DNA of 64,000 nucleotides from Micromonospora sp. CB01531. Lineage in GTDB: Bacteria; Actinomycetota; Actinomycetes; Mycobacteriales; Micromonosporaceae. Of this stretch, positions 25,392 to 34,185 are shown in pieces; position 1 is the stretch's first letter; each line of letters begins with the position of its first letter. The DNA lies in contig NZ_LWLS01000035.1 in assembly GCF_001905095.1 (NCBI RefSeq), positions 34,377 to 98,376 on the forward strand. Reading direction: 5' to 3'. The translations under genes were made by a program, and so were the position numbers. The notes under the pieces are model-generated. The model made no database searches. It worked only from the letters and a program-made list of their open reading frames with translations, and had not been told where the DNA came from.

Positions 25392-25663
25392 GTCGGCCGC
25401 ACACGCCGCTCCGGCCGCTCTGGCTCTGCCGGGCCTGCGCCGCGCCCTGGCCGTGCCCGATCGCGCGGCTCACCCTGCTCCGCGAGTACGTCGACGACCG
25501 GGTGGCGCTGCTGGTCTACCTGGGCGGGATGCTGCACGACGCGGCCGGCGAGCTGCACCTCCTGCACCCGCAGGACGGGCCGACGCCGGGGCACCTCTAC
25601 GCCCGCTTCCTCGGCTGGGCAGTCGGCTCTCGCCGCGATCCATTCACGTCATCAAGTTCGTAG
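25388..25663 (+). CDS. Small protein with CxxC...C motif, third gene of cassette
   Basis: A 91-residue protein beginning SRPHTPLRPLWLCRACAAPWPCP (three cysteines), then a helical region LLREYVDDRVALLVYLGGMLHDAAGELH and GHLYARFLGWA. The GTG at 25388 overlaps the previous stop (GTGA); GTG 25385 is an alternative. The last nine codons and the stop lie inside the dispersed 29-bp repeat at 25635-25663, so the C-terminus (RDPFTSSSS) appears to be acquired. Function unknown. Confidence 0.7.
   Translation: MSRPHTPLRPLWLCRACAAPWPCPIARLTLLREYVDDRVALLVYLGGMLHDAAGELHLLHPQDGPTPGHLYARFLGWAVGSRRDPFTSSSS
25635..25663 (+). repeat. Dispersed 29-bp repeat, copy 1
   Basis: Core CATTCACGTCATCAAGTTCG flanked by GCGATC and TAG. 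It matches 27 of 29 positions of the copy at 49897-49925. It supplies the stop codon of the third small gene. Confidence 0.85.
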
Positions 25664-25722
25664 CGGCCGAACAGTTCACTCCGCCTTCGTCAGGAGGGGC
25701 GACAGGAGGGGCAGCGCATGCC

Positions 25723-25753
25723 TTGACTTGGAGAGCGCTCGAAGTCGAACACT
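25723..25753 (+). promoter_or_regulatory. MerR-type promoter/operator before the aldo/keto reductase
   Basis: A -35 TTGACT (25723-25728) and a -10-like AACACT (25748-25753) are separated by 19 bp, the long spacer typical of MerR-controlled promoters. The spacer is covered by an imperfect dyad (25725-25746; GACTTGGAG...GCTCGAAGTC, 9 of 11 pairs). The ATG lies only 7 bases after the -10, so the mRNA is probably leaderless. Confidence 0.65.
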
Positions 25754-25760
25754 GGACCGC

Positions 25761-26762
25761 ATGACGATGACACGGACACTCGGCCGCAGCGGCATCACGG
25801 TCAGCGCGGTCGGCATGGGGTGCTGGGCGATCGGCGGGCCACTGTGGGGCGACGGCGGGCAGCCGTTCGGCTGGGGCGAGGTCGACGACGACGAGTCTGT
25901 CCGCACCATCCACCGGGCGCTCGACCTGGGCGTCACCCTCTTCGACACGGCCAGCAACTACGGCGCCGGCCACAGCGAGCGGGTCCTCGGCCGCGCCCTC
26001 GCCGGGCGGCGCGACGGCGCGGTGATCGCCACCAAGTTCGGCAACCGCTCCGACGAGGCCAGCCGGCGCTGGACCGGCACCGACGCCAGCCCGGCGTACG
26101 CGGTGGCGAGCCTGGACGAGTCGCTGCGCCGGCTCGGCACCGACCATGTCGACCTCTACCAGTTGCACATCAACGACCTGCCGGCGTCCGCCGCGCTCGA
26201 TCTGATCGACACCCTGGAGGGCCTGGTCACCCAGGGCAAGATCCGGGCGTACGGCTGGAGCACGGACAATCCGTCGTCGGCGCGGGCGTTCGCCGAGGCG
26301 GGCCCGCACTGCACCGCGATTCAGCACGACGAGTCGGTGCTCCACGACAACCCCGACATGCTGACGGTCTGCGATTCGCTCGACCTGGCCAGCCTCGACC
26401 GGGGCCCGCTCGCGATGGGCCTGCTCACCGGCTCGACCCGGGCGGTCGGCGGGGACGACGTGCGGGGGGTGGCCCCGGAGTGGCTGGTCTGGTTCACCGA
26501 CGGGCGGCCGACCCCGCAGTGGTCGGCCCGGGTCACGCAGATCCGGGAGGCGCTGACCGCCGACGGTCGTACGCCCGCCCAGGGCGCGCTGGGCTGGCTG
26601 CTGGCCCGCAGCCCGCGGACGGTGCCCATCCCGGGATGCCGGACGGTGGCCCAGGCCGAGGAGAACTTCGCGACGCTCGCGCTCGGCCCGCTGCCCGCCG
26701 AGGCGTTCGCCGAGGTGGAGCGACTCCTGGCCGACCTGCGCCCGGCGGCCGCGGTGCGTTGA
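25761..26762 (+). CDS. Aldo/keto reductase behind a MerR-type promoter
   Basis: A 333-residue reductase of the YajO/Gfo-like aldo/keto branch. The catalytic tetrad is Asp62, Tyr67 (FDTASNYGAG), Lys92 (ATKFGN) and His136 (YQLHIND). The C-terminal cofactor region has IPGCRTVAQAEEN. The start is ATG 25761 (MTMTRTLGRSGITVSAVG); no ribosome site is seen and the promoter geometry implies a leaderless message. MerR-type control suggests induction by a small molecule or oxidative stress, but no merR gene is in the window. Confidence 0.92.
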   Translation: MTMTRTLGRSGITVSAVGMGCWAIGGPLWGDGGQPFGWGEVDDDESVRTIHRALDLGVTLFDTASNYGAGHSERVLGRALAGRRDGAVIATKFGNRSDEASRRWTGTDASPAYAVASLDESLRRLGTDHVDLYQLHINDLPASAALDLIDTLEGLVTQGKIRAYGWSTDNPSSARAFAEAGPHCTAIQHDESVLHDNPDMLTVCDSLDLASLDRGPLAMGLLTGSTRAVGGDDVRGVAPEWLVWFTDGRPTPQWSARVTQIREALTADGRTPAQGALGWLLARSPRTVPIPGCRTVAQAEENFATLALGPLPAEAFAEVERLLADLRPAAAVR

Positions 26763-26833
26763 CTCCGGGCGGCGGGACCGGCGAGTGACGCATGCCGCTC
26801 AACGCATCCGGCGCCGGGTCCGTACCCGAAGAT

Positions 26834-27739
26834 ATGAGCATGCGGATCCTCATGGCCGGAGTGTCCGGCTTCCTAGGCACTCGACTGGTCAACCGGCTTA
26901 CCGCGGACGGGCACCAGCTCACCCGTCTCGTCCGCCACCCGCCGCGCAAGCCGGACGAGCGGCAGTGGAATCCGTCCGCCGCGCAGCTCGACCCGGCGGT
27001 GGTCACCGACGCCGACGCGGTGATCAACCTGGCCGGCGCCGGGGTGGGTGACCGGCGCTGGAACGACGACTACAAGCGGCTGATCCGGACCAGCCGGGTG
27101 GACACCACCACCACGCTGGCGATCACCATCGCCGGCCTGGCCGCCGCCGACCGGCCCGCGGCGATGCTGAACGCGTCGGCGGTCGGCTGGTACGGCAACA
27201 CGGGCGACCGGGTGGTGGAGGAGGACTCCCCGGCCGGCGAGGGCTTCCTGGCCGACGTGTGCCGGGTCTGGGAGGCCGCGACCCGGCCGGCCGAGGACGC
27301 CGGCGTACGGGTGGTGCGGCTGCGCACCGGCCTGCCGCTGGACCGCGCCGGCGGGATGCTCAAACCGCAGCTGCTGCCGTTCCGGCTGGGCGTCGGGGGG
27401 AAGCTGGGCAGCGGCCGGCAGTGGCTGCCCTGGATCTCGATGCGGGACTGGCTGGACGCGGTGGCCTTCCTGCTGGCCCGCGACGACCTCGCCGGCCCGG
27501 TCAACGTGGCCGGCCCGAACCCGGTCACCAACGCCGAGTTCGCCCGGGAACTGGCCCGCCAGCTGCACCGGCCGGCGATCATGCCGGTCCCCGCGCTGGC
27601 CCTGAAGATCGCCCTCGGCGGCTTCGCCCACGAAGCCCTGACCAGCGCGCGGGTCCTGCCCGGCGTGCTGACCAAGGCCGGCTTCACCTGGACCCACCGC
27701 GACCTGCCGAGCGCGCTGCACGCCGCCCTCACCGAGTGA
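26834..27739 (+). CDS. TIGR01777-type NAD(P)-dependent epimerase (YfcH/SulA-like)
   Basis: A 301-residue extended short-chain dehydrogenase. Seen: the dinucleotide-binding loop MAGVSGFLGTRLV, INLAGAGVGDRRWN, SAVGWYGNTGDRVVEED (YfcH-type active-site region), WLPWISMRDWLDAV, and the C-terminal DUF1731 part (PALALKIALGGFAHEALTSARVLPG). ATG 26834 or ATG 26840 could be used. Members are widespread but their substrates are unknown; some affect cell division in cyanobacteria and plants. Confidence 0.92.
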   Translation: MSMRILMAGVSGFLGTRLVNRLTADGHQLTRLVRHPPRKPDERQWNPSAAQLDPAVVTDADAVINLAGAGVGDRRWNDDYKRLIRTSRVDTTTTLAITIAGLAAADRPAAMLNASAVGWYGNTGDRVVEEDSPAGEGFLADVCRVWEAATRPAEDAGVRVVRLRTGLPLDRAGGMLKPQLLPFRLGVGGKLGSGRQWLPWISMRDWLDAVAFLLARDDLAGPVNVAGPNPVTNAEFARELARQLHRPAIMPVPALALKIALGGFAHEALTSARVLPGVLTKAGFTWTHRDLPSALHAALTE

Positions 27740-27763
27740 CCCGGCGAGGGCGGCGGCGGGCGG

Positions 27764-28966
27764 TCAGCAGCCGATGACCCAGTAGTTGGGGCCGGTCTGC
27801 TTGAGGGTGGTCGTGTAGAAGGTGTTGTAGAGGCCCATCTTCTGGTTGCTGCCCAGGGCGTAGGCGTAGCCGCCGGACTGGTAGGCCCGGCCGGCGCTCA
27901 CGTGGGCGTAGTTGCTGGCGGTCACGCAGGCCGGCGGCGGCGTCGGGGTCGGCGACGGGGACGCGGTCGGCGTCGGGCTGGGCGTCACCCCACCGTCGAG
28001 GCCGAAGAAGAGCGCGTCCCGGTAGGTCGAGCAGATGGTGTCCAGGAAGTACGCGGCGGCGGTCCCGCACTGGTCGGTGGCCGAGCCCGGGTCGACCGGG
28101 GTGCCGTGGCCCATCCCGGCGACCCGGTAGAGCCGGACCTGGTCGCTGCCGTACACCTCCAGGCTGGTGCCGGCGGGCAGCGTGGCGGTGCTGGTGGGGG
28201 TCTGCGACACCCCGAGCACGTTGGTCCACTGGTCCCGGGACTCGACGGCGTTCGCCACCGCGACGGTGTAGTCGCCGGTCCCGTGCCAGATCGCCACCCG
28301 CGGCCGCTTCCCGGCGTACCCGGGGTAGGCGTTGCGGACCAGGTCACCCCACTGGGCCGGGGTCTTGTCGACGCCGGGGTTCATGCAGGAGTACGCGCTG
28401 GTGCTGCTGGTGGCGCAGCGGTATGGCAGGCCGGCGATGACCGAGCCGGCGGCGAAGACGTCCGGGTAGGTGGCGAGCATGACCGCGCTCATCGCCCCGC
28501 CGGCGGACAGGCCGCTCACGTACACCCGGGCGGCGTCGGTGCCGTAGTTGGTCCTCGCGTAGTCGACCATCTGCTTGATCGACAGGGCCTCGCCCTGGCC
28601 GCGCGCGGTGTCCCCGGTCTCGAACCAGTTGAAGCAGGAACTGGAGTTGTTGGCAGCCGGCTGCTGCGGCACGATCAGCGCGAACTTCCACAGGTCGGCG
28701 TACTTCTGCCAGCCGGAGTTGGCGAAGTAGCCGGAGGCGTTCTGGGTGCAGCCGTGCAGCAGCACCACGGCCGGCGCGTTGGCCGGCAGGCCGTCCGGCC
28801 GGTACGCGTACATGGCGAGGTTGCCCGGGTTGGAGCCGAAGCCGGTGACCTGGGTGAGCGAAGCGGCCTGGGCGGGGAGAGCGACGGTGAGCGCCGCGGC
28901 TGCGGCCAGCACGATCCCGGCCGCCGCCCCGGCGAGGCGGGTGAGGATGGATGAGGATCGGCGCAC
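27764..28966 (-). CDS. Secreted PHB-depolymerase-family esterase with C-terminal accessory domain
   Basis: A 400-residue exported alpha/beta hydrolase. A signal peptide ends near AQA-A (about 35). The hydrolase has LLHGCTQ (oxyanion region), the nucleophile elbow GLSAGG (Ser154) and GMGHGTPVD (His). A Pro/Thr/Ser linker (about 325-345) joins a 55-residue tail with two cysteines, starting ACVTASNYAHV and ending YWVIGC, a likely substrate- or surface-binding module. GTG 28966 is six bases after GGGAGG and preferred over GTG 29002. Probable role: depolymerisation of polyesters or feruloyl/acetyl esters outside the cell. Confidence 0.9.
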   Translation of the reverse strand: MRRSSSILTRLAGAAAGIVLAAAAALTVALPAQAASLTQVTGFGSNPGNLAMYAYRPDGLPANAPAVVLLHGCTQNASGYFANSGWQKYADLWKFALIVPQQPAANNSSSCFNWFETGDTARGQGEALSIKQMVDYARTNYGTDAARVYVSGLSAGGAMSAVMLATYPDVFAAGSVIAGLPYRCATSSTSAYSCMNPGVDKTPAQWGDLVRNAYPGYAGKRPRVAIWHGTGDYTVAVANAVESRDQWTNVLGVSQTPTSTATLPAGTSLEVYGSDQVRLYRVAGMGHGTPVDPGSATDQCGTAAAYFLDTICSTYRDALFFGLDGGVTPSPTPTASPSPTPTPPPACVTASNYAHVSAGRAYQSGGYAYALGSNQKMGLYNTFYTTTLKQTGPNYWVIGC

Positions 28967-29161
28967 GGCGACCTCCCGACGGCGAATTGTGAACTGAGTC
29001 ACGCTGAAGTTGCCGAGACGTTACGTCCGGGTTGCGCGGCCCGACATGGCCGCCGCTCACACATTCACCGAGATCGAAGTGTGTCGCCGTGGGCGACGGA
29101 AGCGGCCGCGAGGTTTCGTGTCTGACCGGCGTGTCCAGTTCCGGTTGGTAACGTCCGCTGC

Positions 29162-30979
29162 GTGCCAACCTCCCCGTCCCTGGTCACCGACCGGTCGCCC
29201 GAGCCCGCCACCCGGAGCTGGCGGGCCGACCTGGTCGTGGTGCTCGCCGCGGTGGCCTTGGCCTTCTGGGTGACCAGCGGCCTGTGGTGGAACCCGGATG
29301 CCCGGGCCATCACCGTCAACTCCAGCGACCAGGCGCTCTTCGAGTGGCTGCTGGCCTTCGGCGGGCACGCCGTCAGCCACGGGGAGAACCCGTTCTTCAC
29401 CCATCTGATCAACAATCCGGACGGGGTGAACCTCGCGGTCAACACCTCGATCACCGTGTACGCGGTGCTCTTCGCGCCGCTGACGTACCTGGTCGGGCCG
29501 CCCGCGACGTTCCTGGTGATCCTCACCCTCAACCTTGCCGCCACCGGGGTGGCCTGGTACTGGCTGCTCAGCCGATACCTGGTGGGCAGCCGGCTGGCCG
29601 CCGCCGTCGGCGCGCTCTTCATCGCCTACTGCCCGGCGATGGTCTCGCACGCCAACGCGCACCTGAACTGGACCGCCGGTTGGCTGGTGCCGCTGCTGAT
29701 CTGGGGCGTGTTCCGGCTGCGCCGCCCCGGCCGGGCGGTCCGCGGCGGGATCGTGCTCGGCCTGCTGGTGGCGGTCGCCTTCTCGATCGCCGCCGAAGGG
29801 CTCTTCTTCACCGCCCTGGCGCTCGCCCTGTTCCTGCTGGTGTGGGCGCTGCACCCGGCCCGTCGGGCCGAGGTCCGCGCCGCGCTGCCCCGCTTCGCGA
29901 CCGGGCTCGGGGTAACCGCGCTGGTGGCCGGGGCGCTGCTCGCGTACCCGCTGTGGCTGCACTTCGCCGGGCCGCAGCGCTTCCACGGCACCGGCTTCGA
30001 CCCGCTCATCCACTCCGAGGACATCGCCGCGTACGGGTCGTATCCGCGCCGGTCCCTGGCCGGCTGGGCCGGGCTGGGCACCTCGCTGGCGCCGAACCCG
30101 ACGGAGGAGAACTCCTTCTTCGGCATCCCGCTGCTGCTGCTCACGGTGGTCTGCTTCGGGCTGCTCTGGCGGCGCGCCGACCGGGCGTTCCGGGCCACCC
30201 TCACCGCGCTCGGCGTCACCGCCGTGGTCTTCGCGGTGCTCTCCTGGGGGCCGACGGCCAAGTGGAACGGCCGGCGCACCGGCCAACTCCTCCCGTTCGG
30301 GGTGCTGGACAACCTGCCGGTGATCAACGCGGCGCTGCCCTCGCGGCTGGCGCTGGTGGTCGCGCCGGTGATCGGGCTGCTGCTGGCGCACACGGTGGAC
30401 CGGCTCCGCGCCCGGCCACCCCGGCACCGGGTGACCACGGCGGCCTGGGCGCTCGGCTTCGCCGTCGCGCTGGTGCCGCTGCTGCCGACCCCGCTGCTGA
30501 CCAGCGTGCGGGAGCCCGTCCCGCGGTTCATCACCAACGGCACCTGGCAGCAGTACGTCTCGCCCGGCGGGGTGCTCACCCCGCTGCCGCTGACCGTCGA
30601 CGTCACCCCGGACGGCCAGCGCTGGCAGGCGTACGCCCTGGCGCACCGGCAGGGCGAGTTCCGCATCCCGGCCGGCTTCTTCCTCGGCCCGGGCGGCCCG
30701 GAGGGCCGGGGGCGGATCGGGCCGGTGCCGCGGACCTTCGACTCGTTGATGGACCAGGCCGGGCGGACCGGGCTCGTGCCGATCATCACCGAGGGCAGCA
30801 TCCGGCAGAGCCGGGAGGACCTGCGCTACTGGCACGTCGAGACGGTGGTCCTGGCCGACCGGGTGCACGGCGCCAAGTACGACATCAACGAGGAGGCCCT
30901 GCTGCGCACCGCCACCGGCCTGCTCGGCCCGCCCCAGCGGGTGGACGACGTGTGGGTCTGGAAGGTCCCGCCGGCCTGA
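29162..30979 (+). CDS. Polytopic membrane protein, GT-C glycosyltransferase-like
   Basis: A 605-residue protein with about ten to eleven hydrophobic helices and an early acidic loop (WWNPDARAITVNSSDQALFEWLLAF) like the catalytic loop of GT-C enzymes that use polyprenyl-phosphate sugars. Next segments are ENPFFTHLINNPDGVNLAVNTS and a soluble C-terminal part of about 140 residues. No close family can be named. GTG start; alone between a divergent secreted esterase and lipB. Likely role is in cell-envelope glycan assembly, by inference only. Confidence 0.75.
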   Translation: MPTSPSLVTDRSPEPATRSWRADLVVVLAAVALAFWVTSGLWWNPDARAITVNSSDQALFEWLLAFGGHAVSHGENPFFTHLINNPDGVNLAVNTSITVYAVLFAPLTYLVGPPATFLVILTLNLAATGVAWYWLLSRYLVGSRLAAAVGALFIAYCPAMVSHANAHLNWTAGWLVPLLIWGVFRLRRPGRAVRGGIVLGLLVAVAFSIAAEGLFFTALALALFLLVWALHPARRAEVRAALPRFATGLGVTALVAGALLAYPLWLHFAGPQRFHGTGFDPLIHSEDIAAYGSYPRRSLAGWAGLGTSLAPNPTEENSFFGIPLLLLTVVCFGLLWRRADRAFRATLTALGVTAVVFAVLSWGPTAKWNGRRTGQLLPFGVLDNLPVINAALPSRLALVVAPVIGLLLAHTVDRLRARPPRHRVTTAAWALGFAVALVPLLPTPLLTSVREPVPRFITNGTWQQYVSPGGVLTPLPLTVDVTPDGQRWQAYALAHRQGEFRIPAGFFLGPGGPEGRGRIGPVPRTFDSLMDQAGRTGLVPIITEGSIRQSREDLRYWHVETVVLADRVHGAKYDINEEALLRTATGLLGPPQRVDDVWVWKVPPA

Positions 30980-31032
30980 CGCGACGAGGCTCACAGGGGC
31001 GCACCGGCAGGTGGCGGGACTAGGCTGGACGG

Positions 31033-31674
31033 GTGAGCGTGACGACTTCCGGGCTGACCCCCGTCCGTGCCGGTGTGCTCGACTACCAGGCCGCCTGGGA
31101 CGAGCAGCGCCGGCTGCACGAGGCCGTGGTGGCCGGCGAGCAGGGCGACACGGTGCTGCTGCTGGAGCACCCCAGCGTCTACACCGCCGGCAAGCGGACC
31201 GAGCCGTGGGACCGGCCGATGGACGGCACCCCGGTGATCGACGTGGACCGCGGCGGCAAGATCACCTGGCACGGGCCGGGGCAGCTGGTCGGCTACCCGA
31301 TCGTCAAGCTGCCCGACCCGGTGGACGTGGTGGCGTACGTCCGGCGCACCGAGCAGCTGCTGATCGACGTCTGCGCCGAGTTCGGGCTGACCGCCGGCCG
31401 AATCGAGGGGCGCAGCGGCGTCTGGGTGCCCGAGGACGACCGCGGCCCGGCCCGCAAGGTGGCCGCGATCGGCATCCGGGTGGCCCGGGGCGTGACCCTG
31501 CACGGCTTCTCGATCAACTGCGACTGCGACCTGACGTACTACGACCGGATCGTGCCGTGCGGCATCCGCGACGCGGGGACCACCTCGCTCACCGCCGAGC
31601 TGGGCCGCCCGGTCACCGTCGCCGACGTGCTCCCGGTGGTCGAACGCCATCTGCCGACCCTCGTGCAGGTCTGA
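31033..31674 (+). CDS. lipB: Octanoyltransferase
   Basis: A 213-residue enzyme that moves octanoyl groups from acyl carrier protein to lipoyl domains. Key motifs: [35 protein letters not shown], Lys142 in ARKVAAIG, and the nucleophile Cys176 in [16 protein letters not shown] start. It pairs functionally with lipA about 4.3 kb downstream; genes for a VOC protein, nadE, FUSC and aspS lie between, so the usual lipB-lipA pair is split. Confidence 0.97.
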   Translation: MSVTTSGLTPVRAGVLDYQAAWDEQRRLHEAVVAGEQGDTVLLLEHPSVYTAGKRTEPWDRPMDGTPVIDVDRGGKITWHGPGQLVGYPIVKLPDPVDVVAYVRRTEQLLIDVCAEFGLTAGRIEGRSGVWVPEDDRGPARKVAAIGIRVARGVTLHGFSINCDCDLTYYDRIVPCGIRDAGTTSLTAELGRPVTVADVLPVVERHLPTLVQV

Positions 31675-31762
31675 GACACAACCAGTTCCGACGGTGACGT
31701 CGGTGCAGCCCGGTGCGGCGGCGCCGGGCCGAGCTGCCGGGCTGATCGCGTACTCTCGTCCG

Positions 31763-32155
31763 GTGCGGATCGATCTCGTCACCCTGGTCGTCGCCGACTA
31801 CGACCCGGCGATCACATTCTTCACCGAGGTGCTCGGCTTCGAGCTGGCCGAGGACAAGCCGTCGCTGACCAACGACGGCCGCCCGAAGCGCTGGGTGGTG
31901 GTCCGCCCGCCCGGCGGCGGGACCGGGCTGCTGCTGGCCCGCGCCGACGGCGAGCGGCAGGAGTCGGTGGTCGGCGACCAGACCGCCGGCCGGGTCGGCT
32001 TCTTCCTCCAGGTCGACGACTTCGACGCCATCTACCGCCGGATGCGCGAGGCGAACGTCGAGTTCGTCAAGCCGCCGCGCACCGAGCCGTACGGCCGGGT
32101 CGCCGTCTTCCGCGACCTGGAGGGCAACCCCTGGGACCTCCTCGGCCCCGCCTGA
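31763..32155 (+). CDS. VOC-fold (glyoxalase/bleomycin-resistance-like) protein
   Basis: A 130-residue protein with two beta-alpha-beta-beta-beta halves: IDLVTLVVADYDPAITFFTEVLGFEL at the start and FFLQVDDFDAIYRRMREANVEF then FRDLEGNPWDLLGP at the end. GTG 31763 removes an unlikely 23-residue extension. This class often carries lyase, dioxygenase or drug-sequestering activity; which applies cannot be told. 44 bp before nadE. Confidence 0.9.
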   Translation: MRIDLVTLVVADYDPAITFFTEVLGFELAEDKPSLTNDGRPKRWVVVRPPGGGTGLLLARADGERQESVVGDQTAGRVGFFLQVDDFDAIYRRMREANVEFVKPPRTEPYGRVAVFRDLEGNPWDLLGPA

Positions 32156-32199
32156 ACCCGCCCGCCTGAACTCGGCCCCGCCTGAACCGGAAGGACCCG

Positions 32200-33078
32200 A
32201 TGACCGACCTGATCTCGACGCAGCGGCAGATCGCCGAGGAACTCCAGCTGGCGTCGACCTTCGACGCCGCCGTGGAGATCGAGCGCCGGGTCGTCTTCCT
32301 CGCCGACCGCCTCGTCGACACGGGGCTGACGACGCTGGTCCTCGGCATCAGCGGCGGGGTGGACTCGACCACCGCGGGCCGGCTGTGCCAGCTCGCCGTC
32401 GAGCGGGCCCGCGCCGCCGGCCACCCGGCGGTCTTCGTGGCGATGCGCCTGCCGTATGGGGTGCAGGCCGACGAGCACCACGCCCAGGCGGCCCTGACGT
32501 TCATCCGGCCCGACCGGGTGCTCACGGTCGACGTCAAGCCGGCCAGCGACGCCGCCCTGGACGCGCTGGTGGCGGCCGGGCTGGCCTTCACCGACGCCGC
32601 CCAGCGGGACTTCGTGCACGGCAACGTCAAGGCCCGGCAGCGCATGATCGCCCAGTACGCGGTCGCCGGGGCGACGGGTGGCCTGGTCGTCGGCACCGAC
32701 CACGCGGCCGAGGCGGTCACCGGCTTCTTCACCAAGCACGGCGACGGGGCGGCGGACGTGGTGCCGCTGACCGGGCTGACCAAGCGGCGGGTCCGCGCGC
32801 TCGCCGCGGCGCTCGGCGCCCCGGCCGAACTGGTCGGCAAGGCGCCCACCGCCGACCTGGAGAGCCTGGCCCCGGGCAAGCTGGACGAGGACGCGCTCGG
32901 CCTGACGTATGAGCAGATCGACGACTTCCTGGAGGGCCGGCCGGTCCCGCCGGAGGTGACCGAGGCGCTGGTGGCCCGCTACCGGGCCACCGACCACAAG
33001 CGCCGCCTCCCGATCGCGCCCCCGGAGGCGCGAATGGGCCGGGAGGCGGACGACCGGGTCACCGCCCAACAGGGCTGA
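32200..33078 (+). CDS. nadE: Ammonia-dependent NAD+ synthetase
   Basis: A 292-residue short-form NadE that amidates nicotinate adenine dinucleotide with ammonia. It lacks the nitrilase domain. The ATP pyrophosphatase loop LGISGGVDSTT (48-58), GTDHAAEAVTGFFTKHGDG and PTADLE are family hallmarks, and the length matches E. coli NadE. ATG start after GGAAGG. Its last 20 bases overlap the convergent FUSC gene. A second, glutamine-dependent NAD+ synthetase lies at 59393-61153. Confidence 0.96.
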   Translation: MTDLISTQRQIAEELQLASTFDAAVEIERRVVFLADRLVDTGLTTLVLGISGGVDSTTAGRLCQLAVERARAAGHPAVFVAMRLPYGVQADEHHAQAALTFIRPDRVLTVDVKPASDAALDALVAAGLAFTDAAQRDFVHGNVKARQRMIAQYAVAGATGGLVVGTDHAAEAVTGFFTKHGDGAADVVPLTGLTKRRVRALAAALGAPAELVGKAPTADLESLAPGKLDEDALGLTYEQIDDFLEGRPVPPEVTEALVARYRATDHKRRLPIAPPEARMGREADDRVTAQQG

Positions 33079-34075
33079 TCCGCGCCCGAACCCCCGGTTC
33101 GCAGAGCACGATCACGCCGCCGATGAGGGCGCCGATGACCGTCTCCACCCCCCGGTCGAAGAGGAGCTGCCCGATCGGGCGGGCCGCCGCGAGCTGCCCC
33201 ATCAACAGCGCCATCGGGGTGATGAACAGCAGCGCCAGGCCGTAGTTGCGCCCCACCAGCAGCTCGGTGACGATCTGCAGGCCCGCCACCACGAGCACGG
33301 TGGCGTACGGCGACAGGTGCGGCGCCAGCAGCAGCGCGCTGGTCAGCAGCCCGAGCAGCGTGCCGAGGATCCGGTGCGCGGCGCGGACCAGTTGGGCGGT
33401 GACACCCTGGGCGCTCAGCGGAGCGACCGCCGCGACCATCGCCCAGTACGGGTGACCGATCCCGACGGCGGTAGCCGTGCCGCCGGCCAGCACCACGGCG
33501 AGGGCGTAGCGCAGCGGCTCCCAGGTCCACACGTGCGCCAGCCGGGGTGGCCGGCTCCGCTGCCGCCGCAGCAGGCTGCCCACGTTGCCGACCAGCAGCG
33601 CGAACAGGCTGCTCAGCCCGGCCACGGCCGCGGCGACCGGCACGTCCGCGACCCGGTGCGGGGCCGAGGCGACCGCACCGAACGCGAAGACGAGGAACAG
33701 CGGCCCCGGCGGGTGCCAGTCCTGCGCGGCGGCGAGCACCGCACCCAGCGCCGCGAGGGCCGCGGTGACCGCCACCGCGACCCACGCCCGCGACGCCAGC
33801 GACCCGACGAGCACCCCGAGGACGACCGACCCGGTGAGCACGGCCCCCGCGCTCGCCTGCATGGCCGCCCGGGACAGGTGCACGTGGTTCCGGCCGTAGA
33901 GCGAGGTGAACGCCCCGAAGACCGCGTACACCGACCAGGCGGGGCGGCCCAGGGCGAGCACCGCGAGCAGCGGGAGCAGCACGCTGATCCCGGCACGCAG
34001 CGCGATCCGGTGTGTGCCCCGGGCCGGACGGAGGTGCAGCAGGCCCCGCAGCGTCGCCCGCGCCTGCTCGCCCAT
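33059..34075 (-). CDS. FUSC-family inner membrane protein (aromatic acid exporter-like)
   Basis: A 338-residue membrane protein with two sets of helices, the FUSC/ArAE layout. N-terminal region: RAGISVLLPLLAVLALGRPAWSVYAVFGAFTSLYGRN; second repeat: WEPLRYALAVVLAGGTATAVGIGHPYWAMVAAVAPLS. ATG after GGAGCG. It tail-overlaps nadE. The family includes efflux proteins for aromatic acids, but the substrate here is unknown. Confidence 0.88.
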   Translation of the reverse strand: MGEQARATLRGLLHLRPARGTHRIALRAGISVLLPLLAVLALGRPAWSVYAVFGAFTSLYGRNHVHLSRAAMQASAGAVLTGSVVLGVLVGSLASRAWVAVAVTAALAALGAVLAAAQDWHPPGPLFLVFAFGAVASAPHRVADVPVAAAVAGLSSLFALLVGNVGSLLRRQRSRPPRLAHVWTWEPLRYALAVVLAGGTATAVGIGHPYWAMVAAVAPLSAQGVTAQLVRAAHRILGTLLGLLTSALLLAPHLSPYATVLVVAGLQIVTELLVGRNYGLALLFITPMALLMGQLAAARPIGQLLFDRGVETVIGALIGGVIVLCEPGVRARISPVGR

Positions 34076-34185
34076 CCCGCTCCTTCGCCCGTCCGTCCTT
34101 CATACCGCGCCGCTCGGCTCGGGGCCGGAGCGGCCGGAAAGGAGAGGTCCCCGGTTGACGGGCGGTCAACCGGGTACCCCTGTCC

